A stretch of DNA of 64,000 nt from Pachypanchax playfairii (GCA_006937955.1 SSNP01000051.1:529740-593739), one strand, 5' to 3'; positions 42,876 through 55,739 are shown, counted from the first letter of the stretch. Numbers and translations: made by a program. Notes: generated by a model not told the origin, from the letters alone.

Positions 42876-43085
42876 CAGAACTGCGTCTGGTCTCTGCAGT
42901 CCAGAACTGCGTCTGGTCTCTGCAGTCCAGAACTGCGTCTGGTCTGTAGTCCAGAACTGCATCTGGTCTCTGCAGTCCAGAACTGCGTCTGGTCTCTGCA
43001 GTCCAGAACTGCGTCTGGTCTCTGCAGTCCAGAACTGCGTCTGGTCTGTAGTCCAGAACTGCGTCTGGTCTGTAGTCCAGATATG
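42876..43085. repeat. 24/26-bp minisatellite
   Basis: Eight or nine units of CAGTCCAGAACTGCGTCT plus GGTCTCTG, alternating with a 24-bp variant having GGTCTGTA. It lies just after the 14-bp array. Confidence 0.92.
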
Positions 43086-43245
43086 TTGATTTCAGGATCA
43101 TGTGACTAACCCAAAACATGAAGGCGTTATATCAGCTGATGTTGAACATTATTGTTCTGACAGAAATACTAACTCCTGAAGTTCATGTTAGATTTTTCTC
43201 TTTAATTGAGTAACAGAACCGTAACAGTGTGTGCTGGTGAATGTT

Positions 43246-43292
43246 GCTGCTGCTGCTGCTGCTAATAATAATAATAATAATAATAATAATAG
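43246..43292. repeat. (GCT)n(AAT)n microsatellite
   Basis: Six GCT units followed directly by about nine AAT units. Confidence 0.9.
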
Positions 43293-43567
43293 TCATTATT
43301 TTTTGGTATTTTTAGAAGTGTTTGCATCATATTTGCACAAAGTACCGCAGCAGTTTCCTCATGTTATCAACATTTCTTTCTTCTTCTTTTCTTCTAATAA
43401 CAGATCTGTTACAGGTTCCTTTGAAATCTATTCAATTTTTCTAAATTCCGTTTTTTCCTTGTTGTTTTTGAATGAGTTTATTTCTCTGCAGCAGTGCAGA
43501 GGGAAGGTCACAAGTTACTTCTTAAAACTCCTTCATGTCAGATTGAAATCAATAAATCGTTTGGTGT

Positions 43568-43650
43568 AACGGTGTCTGTGGCCTTGAGGTCGAGAGGTTG
43601 TTCGCCACCTGTAGGGTTGTTGGTTCGATCCCAGCCTCCCCAGAGTTAGT
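43568..43650 (+). mobile_element. tRNA-like SINE head
   Basis: TGTGGCCTTGAGGTCGAGAGG resembles box A only loosely; GTTGTTGGTTCGATCCCAGC is a good box B. The body after it was not recognised. Confidence 0.4.
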
Positions 43651-43659
43651 TTATTTCAA

Positions 43660-46140
43660 CAGGACCCTTCAGGTGGAATGAAGGTAAACAAGAAGAAAAT
43701 AAATAGAAGAAATTATCCAGAAATATTTAAATTCACAATAAACTAACAAAATATTTCTCTGTAATAAATATCAGATCTTCTGATAGATTTCAATTTGATT
43801 TTGTTGCGTTCTGATCCCAGTCAGCTGTTCTGAATGTGACCCAGAACAGTGAGACGCTGCGGCAGGTAAACAGGTGACATGTACTTCAGGCTTACTGTCA
43901 CTTTAAATGGGACCTGATTGTTTGCAGCGACTGAGAGAGAAACTGTGAGACAGATTAGAGTTAGGCCTCGGTGACAATGACTCGTACAAACGCATCATAC
44001 ATTGGAATTTCCTGTGATATCTGGAGTTCACGAACGTTCCTGGGGGCGTGTTCTGGTTTCTACAGGAAGTTGTTACGGCTGCAGCAGAGTAACTTGGTGA
44101 ATTAATGAGATTATGAGGCGATGTTCAACCGTACGCTGGTCGTAGAGTTCTTACTCTCTTCATACGAGTGTGTTGGAACCTTCCAATCTACTGACGACGG
44201 TGTTATGAATATTTCTGTTGATGCATAACCCCCCCCCCCAAGCGCAGTGGTTGTTATGAAGATCATCTGACTGTTGGTACATTTAATCAGGGAGGTCCAA
44301 AATCTCCTTCTACAGCTGCAGGATAAAGAGCCATACCGGCTGTAGCTGCTGCTTGTGAGGACCTGAGAGAAGACGCCACGCTGGTGGGTGCAAGACTGCA
44401 TTGAGAGGTAGAACCTCTACAACCAGAACCAGATTCAGTTCCTTCAGATGGACCGTGTCAGAAGGAACCATAAAACCTTTATTGAGCTGTTGCATCATGG
44501 AAAATGAGAATCATATTCTAGAAACAGCAGCTTTTCATCAGGGTTCTTGTAAAACATGCCGTTTACTACAATATTAGAAGTAAATAATCCTGGATCATGG
44601 TGCTGTGTGTGGAAAGGTTTGGACCATCCACCTGGTCATAAAGTTCTGAGCAGGCCACGAACACGAGGGTCTTATAGAGCTGCTGTAAGGAGGCCGAAGG
44701 AAAGGGTCCAATAATCACTCGGAGCTGTTCATATGGGTTATTATGACTGAGGCTTCAGACTCGGATCAGTTGATTTTACACAAATGTTTCAGTTTTTTTT
44801 TAGGTTTCTCTTAATCATGACATTGTTGTGTTTGGTGTTATTTGAGGGTGAAGCAGCGAGGGGAAAGTAGCTGTGATCCTCTGAGGTTTGCTGAGAAGAA
44901 TCAAACCTCTGGTTGTTTTCTTCAGACTCAGTGAAAACTCATAGTTTCCTTCACATTAAAACAAGCAGATTGCTGCAATAAACAATGATTAACGGCTCCA
45001 TTTCTAAACAAAAGGAGTCACTTCCTCTTTTAGGATCAATTTTATTCATGCAAACAGCTGTTCTCTCACATTGAAGCTGCCTGGGATGAGATGCAGCCAT
45101 CAGCTCAAGAATTTCACACTTTGTAAAACAGACATTTATTTAGGTGAAAAAGATGCAAATTTAGAGCGAGACTTTTCAAAATAATTAGTCCTTAATGTCC
45201 CTGAAGTGTTCATTTCTTTGCCTTTATTTGCACTTAGAGTTTTCGAACCTCAAAACATCAGGACATTTAAACAAAATTGACTCCATTACAGAAATCATTA
45301 TCTTTATAGATCCAGAATGGCTGTTCTGAGTGCTGTTTAAACCTCGGTGGAGGCTAAAAAAAGCCGTTTCGATGTCTCCCAGATTGCGCGTCGGGAGCAG
45401 CTGATTGAGGCTGGTGTTTTGTTTGGCCAGCTGTTAATGTGTTGTTCACAGTACGCTGCTGTTGTCAGGGAGGCTCAGAGTGAAGAGCTGTGATTTGAGA
45501 AGCCAGCCAGACTGATTGCTGATCTGCGCTCACATCTGCCGGGGCTTTACAGATGTGTTTTCTAAATGATAACAACATGTGAAACACCTGTGGCGCCGGT
45601 TTCTCCCACGTGTGGGGCGCGTGGCTGCACCAACTGAGTGGGACGAGTTTGGAGAAAAATGTTGTTGCTGTAATTGCACAGCTTGTTTTTTGTTGCTGAC
45701 CAGTGGATCTAATGATGAAGCTGTAGCCTTCCTCCTCCTCCTCCGTCTCAGCATCGTTTCCTTCTCATTCACAGATCACTTCACAATTTCTGCACCATTG
45801 AAACTCAAATGAAGCAGCGTTGATGAAATCCTGCTTGGATGTATGTTTCATTGTGATGTCACCGTGTGAAGCGAGTCTCTGAATTGATTTTGATGAAACA
45901 TTTAAACGACTGTGGAACGTTGGCGCTCTGGATTGAAGGGGCGTGTTTCCGTCTCACATACATCTCCTTCAGCATACAGACCAGGAGCTGGCTGGGACGT
46001 TGAATTTAAACCTTTTAGCTTCTAATTTACAGAGTTTAGATAAAGTTCATGTGAGTCTGTATATGAACTGAGCAGATGAAGAACTTAAGTCAGGCACACA
46101 GATCCAGATGTTCTGGATTTGAACGGTGCAGATTATCTGT
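43660..46140. other. Non-coding region, no recognised genes
   Basis: Contains a C9 run at 44230 and scattered short motifs. No exon with splice sites and a convincing protein match was found. Confidence 0.4.
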
Positions 46141-46149
46141 GGTATTATT

Positions 46150-47128
46150 GACTAAAGTGTGTGGAAATATGGGGAAACACCTACCAAAATACAATAAATC
46201 CTTTAGTTACGGTACAGAAACGAGCGCTGCGCATTATTCACAAGGCTGGGTTTATGGATCACACTCATGACCTGTTTATACAATCAAAGTTGTTTAATTT
46301 CCGAGATCTTGTTACATATAATACAGCTATTATTTTATATAAAGCCTTTAACAAAATGTTACCCACAAATTTGCAACAATTTTTACAATTCGTGAACGAG
46401 TTCATAATTTGAGAGGTTATGGTGAATTTACACTGCCCAAAGTGCGAACTACTCGGAAAAGTTTTCGTGTGTCTGTACGTGGAGTGAAACTATGGAACAG
46501 TCTGAGCTTACAACATAAACAATGCAAAAATGTTCACAGATTTAAATTGTTCTATAAACATTTGATTTGGTCACAATATGTTCAGAGTGGGTCTTAAATG
46601 TACATCTGTACTCTATGTTACTGTTAACTGTGTGCTTGTAGTCTGTTACCATTACTGGTATTATGTCCATTACCATCGCTGGTATATTGTCCATTGCTAT
46701 TGTTGATGAAGTTTAATTAACCTTACATATGATGCTATTTAACGCTGCTGGTATTTTGTTCCTTACCATCGTTGGTATGAATTAATGTTGTCATGAAATT
46801 ACTATTTGTTTCCTATGGTAACGCCACCATTATTTTGTGTGCTTGTGACTCAGGACCTGAAATATTTAGTGTTCTTAATTGCTTTCAATCAAACGACTGA
46901 GCACTGAATTACTATAAAAACAAGTTGCAGGAAATTTCTTGTATTATTCTGTACATTATGAATGAGTATCGGGTGGGATTTAATAAGTTTTCTTCATCCC
47001 ACTCCCTTTCAGGCAATTTTTTGTTTGTTTTATTTTGTTTGTTTTATTCTGTAATCCTTATTTGAGAGTAATGGAATGTGCATTCGTCTATGCGTGTCAT
47101 ACACAACGTAACTGCCTGAAATAAATAA
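46150..47128 (+). mobile_element. 5'-truncated non-LTR retrotransposon
   Basis: The plus strand encodes the end of a LINE ORF2: EIWGNTYQNTINPLVTVQKR, ALRIIHKAGFMDHTHDLFIQ, a frameshift near 46400, then LRGYGEFTLPKVRTTRKSFR and VSVRGVKLWNSLSLQHKQCK to the stop at 46597. A 3' UTR of about 530 bases follows, ending CTGAAATAAATAAA, directly joined to the GACA/GATA microsatellite. Confidence 0.75.
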
Positions 47129-47161
<33 letters not shown>

Positions 47162-47668
47162 AAGACAGATAGATAAATAAATAGACAGACAGACAGACAG
47201 ACAGACAAATAAATAGACAGACAGATAGACAGACAGACAGATAAATAGACAGACAGACAGACAGATAAATAAATAGACAGACAGATAGACAGACAGACAG
47301 ATAAATAGACAGACAGACAGATAAATAAATAAATAAACAGACAGACAGACAAATAAATAGACAGACAGATAGACAGACAGACAGATAAATAGACAGACAG
47401 ACAGACAGATAAATAAATAAATAAACAGACAGACAGACAGACAAATAAATAGACAGACAGATAGACAGACAGACAGATAAATAGACAGACAGACAGACAG
47501 ACAGATAAATAAATAAATAGACAGACAGACAGATAAATAAATAGACAGACAGATAAATAGACAGACAGATAAATAAATAGACAGACAGACAGACAAATAG
47601 ATAAACAGAGACAAATAGATAGACAAACAGAGACAAATAAATAGATAGATAGATAGATAGATAAAAAA
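47129..47668. repeat. Compound GACA/GATA/AATA microsatellite
   Basis: 540 bases of (ACAG)n, (ATAA)n and (GATA)n in shifting blocks, with a higher-order pattern of about 60-120 bases (ATAAATAGACAGACAGATAG recurring). The three long minus-strand open frames (CLSVCLSIYLS-type) are artefacts of the repeat. Confidence 0.95.
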
Positions 47669-48206
47669 GTGAAGATGGTTGATGTAAACTCAGTCAGCTG
47701 CACCTGTCTGAAGGTGTGTCAGTGTAACAGAGTGAACGGCGAGTGCTGAGCAGGTTATGAAACTCCTGTTCAACAGGTGGCGCTGTAGAGTCAACAGGAC
47801 GTCATTTTAAACAAAACTCTTTCTTCAAATAATTTTCCAGCATCAAATCCTTCACCTCCACCTCATCCGGCAGATTCATGCATATTTTACACATATGACA
47901 GTAAAGGTGTAGCTCATCTGTGGTCATCGTTTACACTGTCATCTTTCACTCCCTCATCTTTATTGGAAGGTGTTGTGCTGCAGATTGCACCCCTGCCTAG
48001 AAAAAACCCAGTGGTGGTTCCGAGACTTCCTGGTACCCCGCGGTCGTGTTAGCAGCGCCGTGTTACTGTCAGAGATTCTTATCGAAATTAACCTCACTTC
48101 AATTACTGATTTAGTTTTTTATAGAATATTTTTAAAATTCAGAGTTTTATCACAAGCAAAATAAGAATAAAACAAGTATTTGATTTTAGAATGAATATTT
48201 CACAGT

Positions 48207-49125
48207 TGGGTCATTCCACTGAATGGGTGCCATTTCAGTGTTGTAAGTACACCAAAAAAAATTTGTTTTTAAAGTCTCTCTCAAACGTAAATCAAGTAAC
48301 ACACATATTTAACTTAACAAAATGAGAATTGGTCAATCTTAAATTACTTTATTTAATTTGTTACATGCTTTTCAAGACGAACGTGCTTGTTTTAGTAACA
48401 GGACTGAAAGTAACAGGACTGAGTTTTTAGCATAAATCTAGCTAATACATGAGATATCGCTACATGGCGTTCTTGCCAACACCATGAAGATACTTGGCAC
48501 TATCTTGTGATCCACCTAAAATGAGTATTTTTGAAATAAATAAATGATGACTAACATATGATTAAAGTACTCTTCATTTATAGCCACAAAACTATGAAAT
48601 ATAGAGAGAGCGGAATGAAAGAACTTACTTTTGGTCTTCCCATGGCCTCTAGGAGATGCGGCTGATGCAACTTCCTGTTGATCATGTGACCAGTGGAATG
48701 TTCCAGATTAATCAGATGGAGTTATGTGTTAGGGTAACAGGACTGAGTGAAAACCCAGGGACGCAAATAAAATATGTATTTTATAGAAAAATACAAAATA
48801 AAAATTAAAAAATTTGTTTGTAAAGTAAAGATGGAATATAGAGCAAGACAAAAATAAAAAAGAAGAGTAATGGGGGGAATTTTATTTATTATATTTCATT
48901 CTAAAGTTCAACCTATAAGAGTGGGGACAAATGAAAAATACTGTTTTTACAGTGTTTAACATAGTTTTTATTAATTTTGACCATCATATATCTTAAATTT
49001 GAATTTAGATTCTTGTGCAGGACATTTTGCTTTGTAAGAAAAAGTTGTTTATATTTCAATATCAAGTTCATTGAAGAACATTATTTCCTGGGGACAGAAA
49101 TGGAACCCATTCAGTGGAATGGCCC
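48207..49125. mobile_element. DNA element with TGGGTCATTCCACTGAATGG ends
   Basis: The left end TGGGTCATTCCACTGAATGG and right end CCATTCAGTGGAATGGCCCA are inverse with one mismatch. The interior repeats TAACAGGACTGA three times. On the minus strand at about 48645 there is ATGGGAAGACCAAAA|GTAAGT, which could be a leftover first exon (M-G-R-P-K) of the parental transposase. A target duplication was not definable. Confidence 0.65.
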
Positions 49126-49259
49126 AGTTACTTCTGGACAAATTCCAGTGATTAAGTGGTGAGACTCTGACTGGACTGGAGACAAACCAGCACGTTATCG
49201 CCACCTGTTGGACTGGAGTCTGACCCTGTTGACCCTCTAGCTGCATCACGTTAAAGGAT

Positions 49260-51317
49260 TTGGTACTAAATCTTATTGTGTTTTGTATTATGTGTTCATT
49301 TAACTTGAGTCTTTCTAAGTAAATAAACGTTTTTCCTGATTTATTGGAGTTTAACGTTTCCAGACAGGTTTCGGGTTATAAAACACTCTGACATCGTGTT
49401 TCTCAAGGTTCAGTTCACATGAAACATCATGTTGTGTCTGCTGTGTTGGAGCTTGTGTGTGTGTGTGTGTGTGTGTGAAGGCGAGGTTACATGCTGACCT
49501 CCATGTACGAGTCTAGAACGTGTCGTTCTGGCAGTTTTATCAGTTCAGACCCGTGTTGGAGAGAGCTCACCCTGAGTGAGTTAATTGTACATTAAGTCCT
49601 GAACCGTACTCGAACCCCTGCTGCCGCGGTGCTAATTTGTGCTGCAAACTGTAGAGAAAAGCTGTAACAATCAATTATTCTGTCACTCAGTCATTTTGAC
49701 ATTTATTAATAGAGAGAAAATCTTGAAAAGAAGCAAATTAAACTGCGTTCCAGCTGCAGTCCAGCAGATCCCTGATGCAGAAGAAGTCTGTCATTTACTC
49801 ACCTTGTTCTTCCAAATTGTTACTTAGCAAGGCTGAAGGTTGTCTTCTGCAGCTGGTAAAAGGGTTTTCTTTTCTCTGATAAATGACCATTAAATGGTTG
49901 AAAGAAGCACATTCACATGTTAGTTTTACCACGTCAACCCAAACAGCTCAACAAAACAGGAGAAGTTCACGAAATGGAGGTATTACAAAAGAGAAATAAC
50001 AGAAAACTGAGTAGATTTAATGTCGTTTCTTCCTGTTACTGTTGGGAAAGAGTTTTTAATCTTTTGGGAAGCCTATTTATTTTGGAGACGGCTTCTAGCT
50101 GAGCAGAAATGGGAAAAGGGACCCCGGAGACCAGATATTTAATGCCACGTCGACAGTTTGCAAATTGTGCCCATTGTTTCCCCAGTCTGTCTTCCACATT
50201 ACAGAACCTGGGGGGGGGGGAGACACACACATCAAGTCACATCGCATTGTCTCATTGATGGAACAATTTGTAAAGCAGTTTTGTCAGTGTCCCGCTTCTC
50301 AGAACTCCCAAGAGTGCGATGTCTGCAGTCCATCCAGGCACGAGGCGTTATTTGATTTCACCCCACACGCCCTTTAAACTTCATCATCTTGACTGCTGAA
50401 ACATGTGCACAGTCTCTGTATCTACCCCCCCCCCCCACACACACACACAACTCATGATGATAGATATTCCTCTGCCGAGTGAAGAGAGCGGAGTGCAGAA
50501 AGCCATTTAGCAACCTGGGTATTGCCAACTGTCTCTGTCTGTCTCTGCTAATTCAGGGTCACGTCAGTCAGTCGGTCTGTTCAGAAATGTGAGGCGTTAC
50601 ACTCCAGAAGACAGAGTAATCATTAACTGAATAAAAGACTCACTTGGTAAAGAATGAAAAACATAAAAGGAGATTCAAAGACAAAAAGAACCGGAGGAGG
50701 AAAACTACAATACCGTTCAGTCTAATGATTCCAGCCAGCGAGTTGTTTCCATTTGATTTCATACAATGCCTTTAATTACTGACTCTTCTCGTTGCGTAAG
50801 TCTATTGTGTGGGTTTATTTAAAGGATCCGAAGGTTCGAGGTGGAAGGAGAGGGATGCATGATGCTTGTTTTTATTTATTTCTCTATATAATAAACAGGT
50901 TATGATGTTAGTGGTGTGACATCATACACTCAGATGTCGTATTTGGTTTGTAAAAATGTTTAAAACTTGTCAAAAAATGAGCTTTTGTCTTCTCATGAGT
51001 TTAAACATGGTTTGATCGTCAGTACAGGAAGAGGCTGTCATGACAACACGGAGGAAACTTAAAGCTCACGCTATTTACTGATAACTTATGGTGTGGCAGC
51101 TGTTTATTACAGTAAATATTTATTATTGTTTTTAACAACGTAAAGTTTAAAACGCATCCATCAGTGTTAGTTTATGGTATAAATCAGAGTAAAACTTCTT
51201 TTAAGAGTTTGTTTCAAAGTTTTTAAAAATTCTTCCAGTTAAACATCTTCTCTTGTTTTTATCCTTTTATTCCGTCCACAGTTCAGAGTCTGAGCTGGCA
51301 GCGTTTAATAACTACTG

Positions 51318-51366
<49 letters not shown>

Positions 51367-52590
51367 GGAAAACTGAAGTCGTCTAGAAAAAGACCTTATT
51401 ACCAGCCACGTGTCTCAGGAACATCAACATACCTGTAAAGCTTAGGATTTGAAAATGAGGGTAATTTTCCTGCACCTGCAGCTGTTATGGAAGGAGTGTA
51501 TTTGTGGGCGGAGCCACAGTGATTTAACAGTTTCTTCCTTGTGGGAGACGTTAAAGTCTGAGATACAGATCATACAGAGTGTGTGACTCAGTCCCATCCT
51601 GCTCCTCTCAAGGGACGTAACTTCACTCTCTCTTTTCTCCAGATATTAACTCAACTTTGTTGTTTTGGGCAGGAATTCCATCTCCTTGTTTATATTCTCC
51701 TTCATCACATCCATCACCTCTCCTTTGGTTTTCCATGTTTGTTCTGACAGAGTTCCGTTTAGAGAATTATTTTTTTTTTTTTTAGAAATGTGGGAAATTT
51801 ACAGGAAAATACAAATATCATATCGAATATCAGTTCATGTCATGGTTTGTTATAACAGCCAATCAGCTTTAAGAGTTATCAGTCATCAGGACGAGACGCT
51901 GAACTTATCAAACATCCTGCCGTGGATTCAGCTCCTGGACTGTAAAACTTTGAGAGGAGGCTTTTAATGTGAAGAAACACTTAATTGAACAGAAATCTGG
52001 ACTCCTCATATAAACGTGTCCTGAGATAAACCGGCAGCTTCCTGCTGAAGGAGGAAACGTTTAGATGCTGATGAAGTGAGAGTTGCTGCTGCTGCGGGGA
52101 AGTTGCATCACTGTAGAGGTGATTTGTTTTGATCCAAATAAAATGCAGATAAAAGAAGCACCTGATGCTAATAGAATAATCATGTGATGGAAGCTGATGC
52201 TCTGCGGTTCCGATCTGACACACTCAAGCTCATTTTCCATGGAGACGTTATAATTGGCCTCCAATGCAGCTGGTTTACACATTAAATATGAAGATCTGAT
52301 GTTTTCCTGTTTCCAGTCAGGTCAAGTTGCACATGTTCATTATTTCAGAAGGAGGTTGTGATTCTGCACCTGGAGCAGCAACATTTACAGTAAATACAGT
52401 AGGGGCAGGGGGGTGGGGGTGGGTCTGATGATTCACTTTTAATTTGAATTATCACTAAATTCAATGATAAAACGTGACGTGACGAACGTCTCTGTAGGAG
52501 GAATGAACCGGTTTTAAAGCAGCTCGTGTCTGTGTGTAACCTGTTTTACTTGGAGGGAGTGTTCAAAGGTTGTGTTTGCAGTAGCAGCAG
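49260..52590. other. Non-coding region with microsatellites
   Basis: (GT)n at 49457-49478; G9 at 50211; C10 followed by (CA)n at 50426-50449; (ATT)n at 51320-51366. No exon recognised. 50450-50660 is a balanced-composition stretch without repeats that could be regulatory, on composition alone. Confidence 0.4.
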
Positions 52591-52594
52591 GTGT

Positions 52595-52911
52595 GTGTGT
52601 TTGTGTGAGTGTGTGTGAGAGTGGGTTTGTATTTCTGACCTCCTGGGGACCTTTTCCTGACTTTTACTATCTTTCTGGGGTCCGAGGGTTCTTGTGGGGA
52701 CCGAAGCCTGGTCCCCATGAGGGGGACTCCCCTTTTTAGGGTTAGGGGTTAGGTTTATAGGTATGGTGTGAATAGAGTTTTAGTTAGTCTTAGGGTTAGT
52801 TATAGATCAGTAATGGTTAAGGTTAGGAAAAGGGTTTGGGTTAGGTATAAATCTAGTTACTAAAATCAATGGAAGTCAATGGACGGTCCCCATAAGGATA
52901 ACAAAACACAC

Positions 52912-52961
<50 letters not shown>
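52595..52961 (+). repeat. (GT)n-bordered dispersed repeat, copy 2
   Basis: The same unit as 23041-23395, same orientation and nearly identical from GTATTTCTGACCTCCTG to GGACGGTCCCCATAAGG. The right border is a (GT)n tract of about 26 units (52911-52961). Confidence 0.88.
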
Positions 52962-52964
<3 letters not shown>

Positions 52965-54305
52965 GGCCTTGACTCATTTCTGTTTGTTCAGAAAGATAAA
53001 AAAAAGCTGTGAAGCTTCTCGTCGTCTGAACGAGTTTCTCTGTCAGTTGTTTTTTTTTTTTAATGAGATGCACATCAGGTGTAATCTGTGATGTCATCAG
53101 GATTTACTAAAGAAAGGTGGCTTTAGAATCGTTAGTTTACATTCAGCTACAGAATCATTTGATTAGACTTTCTGGTCTGTATCAGGATGTTTAGAATGTT
53201 TAATTATCTCATGACTTGAGTTTTAATCTGATTTCATTTCAACCAACAGTCACAGAAACAAAGTGTTTTGGTTGTTTTGACATTCCTACAAGTTGTTCTG
53301 CACAGTTAAGTTGATCTTTTATAGTTTTCAGTTTAGTTGATTCTAAAATGTGGGAGGGGCCTGATCAGAGTGGCAGTTGGAAGTGACCAATCAGAGCTGA
53401 GTGGGTGGAAACATGTTTTCACTGGGAAGTTTTGAGGAAACGCTGGAACATGGATTAATCTCAGCATGTGGGATTATTTAATTTGAGCCTGAGGTTGTTT
53501 AAGACAAAAACATTTCTGAATGTATTTTTGTTTTTTGACAGACCACATGTGAACCCTGATAGGAGATGAAGACACAGCTCTCTGAACCTGGTCACAAGCC
53601 AGATGTTTGAGAGCAGAGTGTGAAGAGCATCAGACTCTCCCGGGTGACGGGGTCTGCTTGTGTGAACTGTAATTAAATCCATGTGGTTTCACGCCACCGG
53701 TCGCGTAGCGTCAGCTGCTGTTCAGGAGGAAACGGTCCCAAACATTTAAGATTTTTCAGCATCTCAGTGTGACATCAGCTGTTTTAAGTTTTTAAACTGC
53801 TTCCTGTTTCACATCTGTCCAGGTGTGTTAACCTGTTAGGGAGGACTGAGAGAGAAACTAAATAAGTTATTTTTCTCAAAAAATGTACAGAAACTAAAAT
53901 AAAAATACTTTCTTAGTTCTAATAAAGGTATTTTTAAACAACAAGAATAAACCTAAAACAATAACAGGTGGGTTCTGAGATGTTGCTCGTTAAGTGACAG
54001 AAATATTAACAACAAAATGAACCTCAGCTTTTAGAACGTAAAAGCACAAAGATTAGATAAAACTGGTCCACAGAATCACATGCTGGCGTTGCTGCACACA
54101 GATTGAGTTACTCCATCTTTGCCTTTCAATGCAACCTACTGTTAAAATGAGCGATCATCATCTGACCGCTTCCAGGCACCAGATCCAATCAGCTGCACAT
54201 CAGAGGAACCAGCGATGGAGCTTTATTTAAAGTGTTAGTGTGACGCTGCTGTCAGATAGCTCAGGTGTGTGAGGGTTCATGTTCCTGAAGGTGGGCAGTA
54301 ACTTA
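52965..54305. other. Non-coding region, no recognised genes
   Basis: No exon or clear repeat was seen. Poly-T at 53050-53062. Confidence 0.4.
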
Positions 54306-55061
54306 TCCACCTGGGGTCTCATTTATAAAACTTTGCGTAGAATCTTTACTAAAACTGTACTTAAGCTCAGCAAAAAAATCTACGTATGCCAAGTAAGTTT
54401 ATGACCTATAAAACATGGCGTACGCACAGCTGCACGCAATCTCTGCTTTATAAATCACACTTTACCTAGAAATGTGCTCAGGTGTTTCTGGATCACATCC
54501 CGCCCTCAACACGCCCACTTTCTAACACAAATGATCAATGCAAAGTGCCTCGTGGATCTCATGCATATAAATAAGACGGCTTCTCCACCAATTAGGAAGA
54601 CGACCGCAGATCAAGGAAGATCAAGGAAGCGCAACTTCACCGAAGCAGAAATTGAGGTACTTGTAGGTGAAGTGGAAAACCAAAGGAAGGGTTTTTTGGA
54701 GGTCACAGCAGTGGCTTAACACATAAGAGAAAATCCACGGAGTGGCACAGCGTTGCTGAAACCGTCAATGCTGTGAGTTCTTCAGAGAGATCTGTGGCAG
54801 ATATAAAAAAAATAGTCCAATCTGGAGGTGGAGGCAAAAAAAATTAAATAATACAGATCAAATGTGTCCATCATTAAAATATAAAAGAAAACCAAATCTT
54901 GTTGTCCCCCCACCCCCCAGTGACTCTGGACGACATGTCCAATGAGTCATCCCGGGCGGCGACCAAGTGGCTGCACAGAGGGACATGATTAGTGCAGTGA
55001 ACAAAGTGTGAGAAGAACGGCATAAAATGAGATGTCCTGACTAAAATTTCAGGCACAGTTA

Positions 55062-55739
55062 AGGTGCATTCACACCGGCCCAACCATCAACTTAATAAGC
55101 AGCAAGTTTGTATGTAAAGTCTATGGTGGACGGGCGTTAGACAGACGTCAACGGCTCTGCGTCGCTTTGTGAGCGTTATGAGCGGCAACTTTTCAAGCTT
55201 TTCTAGCGTTTCAGGCTTTGACGCTTGAAAAGCTAGAAAAGCTAGAAAAGGTCAAAGTTCAGCTAGCTGAACTTTGGACGCTCTTAACGCTCTTGAAGCG
55301 GCATGTCAACCAATCAGAGCGTCTCATCGTAGTGACGTAAGACGTCACAGCACGTAGCCGGAAAGAAGCGGGATCAGCCAAAATGGAAGATAAATTAACC
55401 TCATCCAAACGTAGCTCCTGGAGCAAATGGTTAAACTCACCAAACTCAGAACGCATCTGAAGAATGGGGTGTATCCACAAACGGCGCTGATGCACACGAC
55501 GTCGACGTTGTCTAGATCTATGAAGTAAATAAATCCAAGCCACTGTCTCAATATAATCCGCAATAGCTCCGAACATCCGATAACAAAGGAAGCCCCGCCT
55601 TCGCGCTCTTTACGCTTTACGATCTTTAACGCCTATGCGCTCTGACTGGCAGGCGTTATGAGCTTCAACTTCAAACGTCAAATTTGGAGCGTTATCAGTG
55701 TTGCTTGACGTTGACAAAGTGGCCGGTGTGAATGCACCA
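55062..55739 (-). mobile_element. Second Harbinger family nested in copy 2
   Basis: Ends AGGTGCATTCACACCGGCC and GGCCGGTGTGAATGCACCA with a TTA duplication (55059-55061, 55740-55742), as for TWA-type Harbingers. On the minus strand 55500-55390 encodes QRRLWIHPILQMRSEFGEFN then HLLQELRLDE, matching the N-terminal part of HARBI1-type transposases. The DDE core is missing. Confidence 0.8.

Noticed and set aside
42519..43085. Regular repeats that could be mistaken for a CRISPR array
   Set aside because: No unique spacers between the units, and the host is a vertebrate.
42468..43119. Open frames with WSEPPG/HLVRAT and RDQTQFW repeats
   Set aside because: Products of 14-bp and 24/26-bp minisatellites; the same peptide appears in different frames because the unit length is not a multiple of three.
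47030..47703. Three overlapping open frames of 179-219 codons rich in Cys, Leu, Ser, Tyr and Ile
   Set aside because: They are translations of a tetranucleotide microsatellite in all three minus frames; no start context, splice sites or protein similarity.
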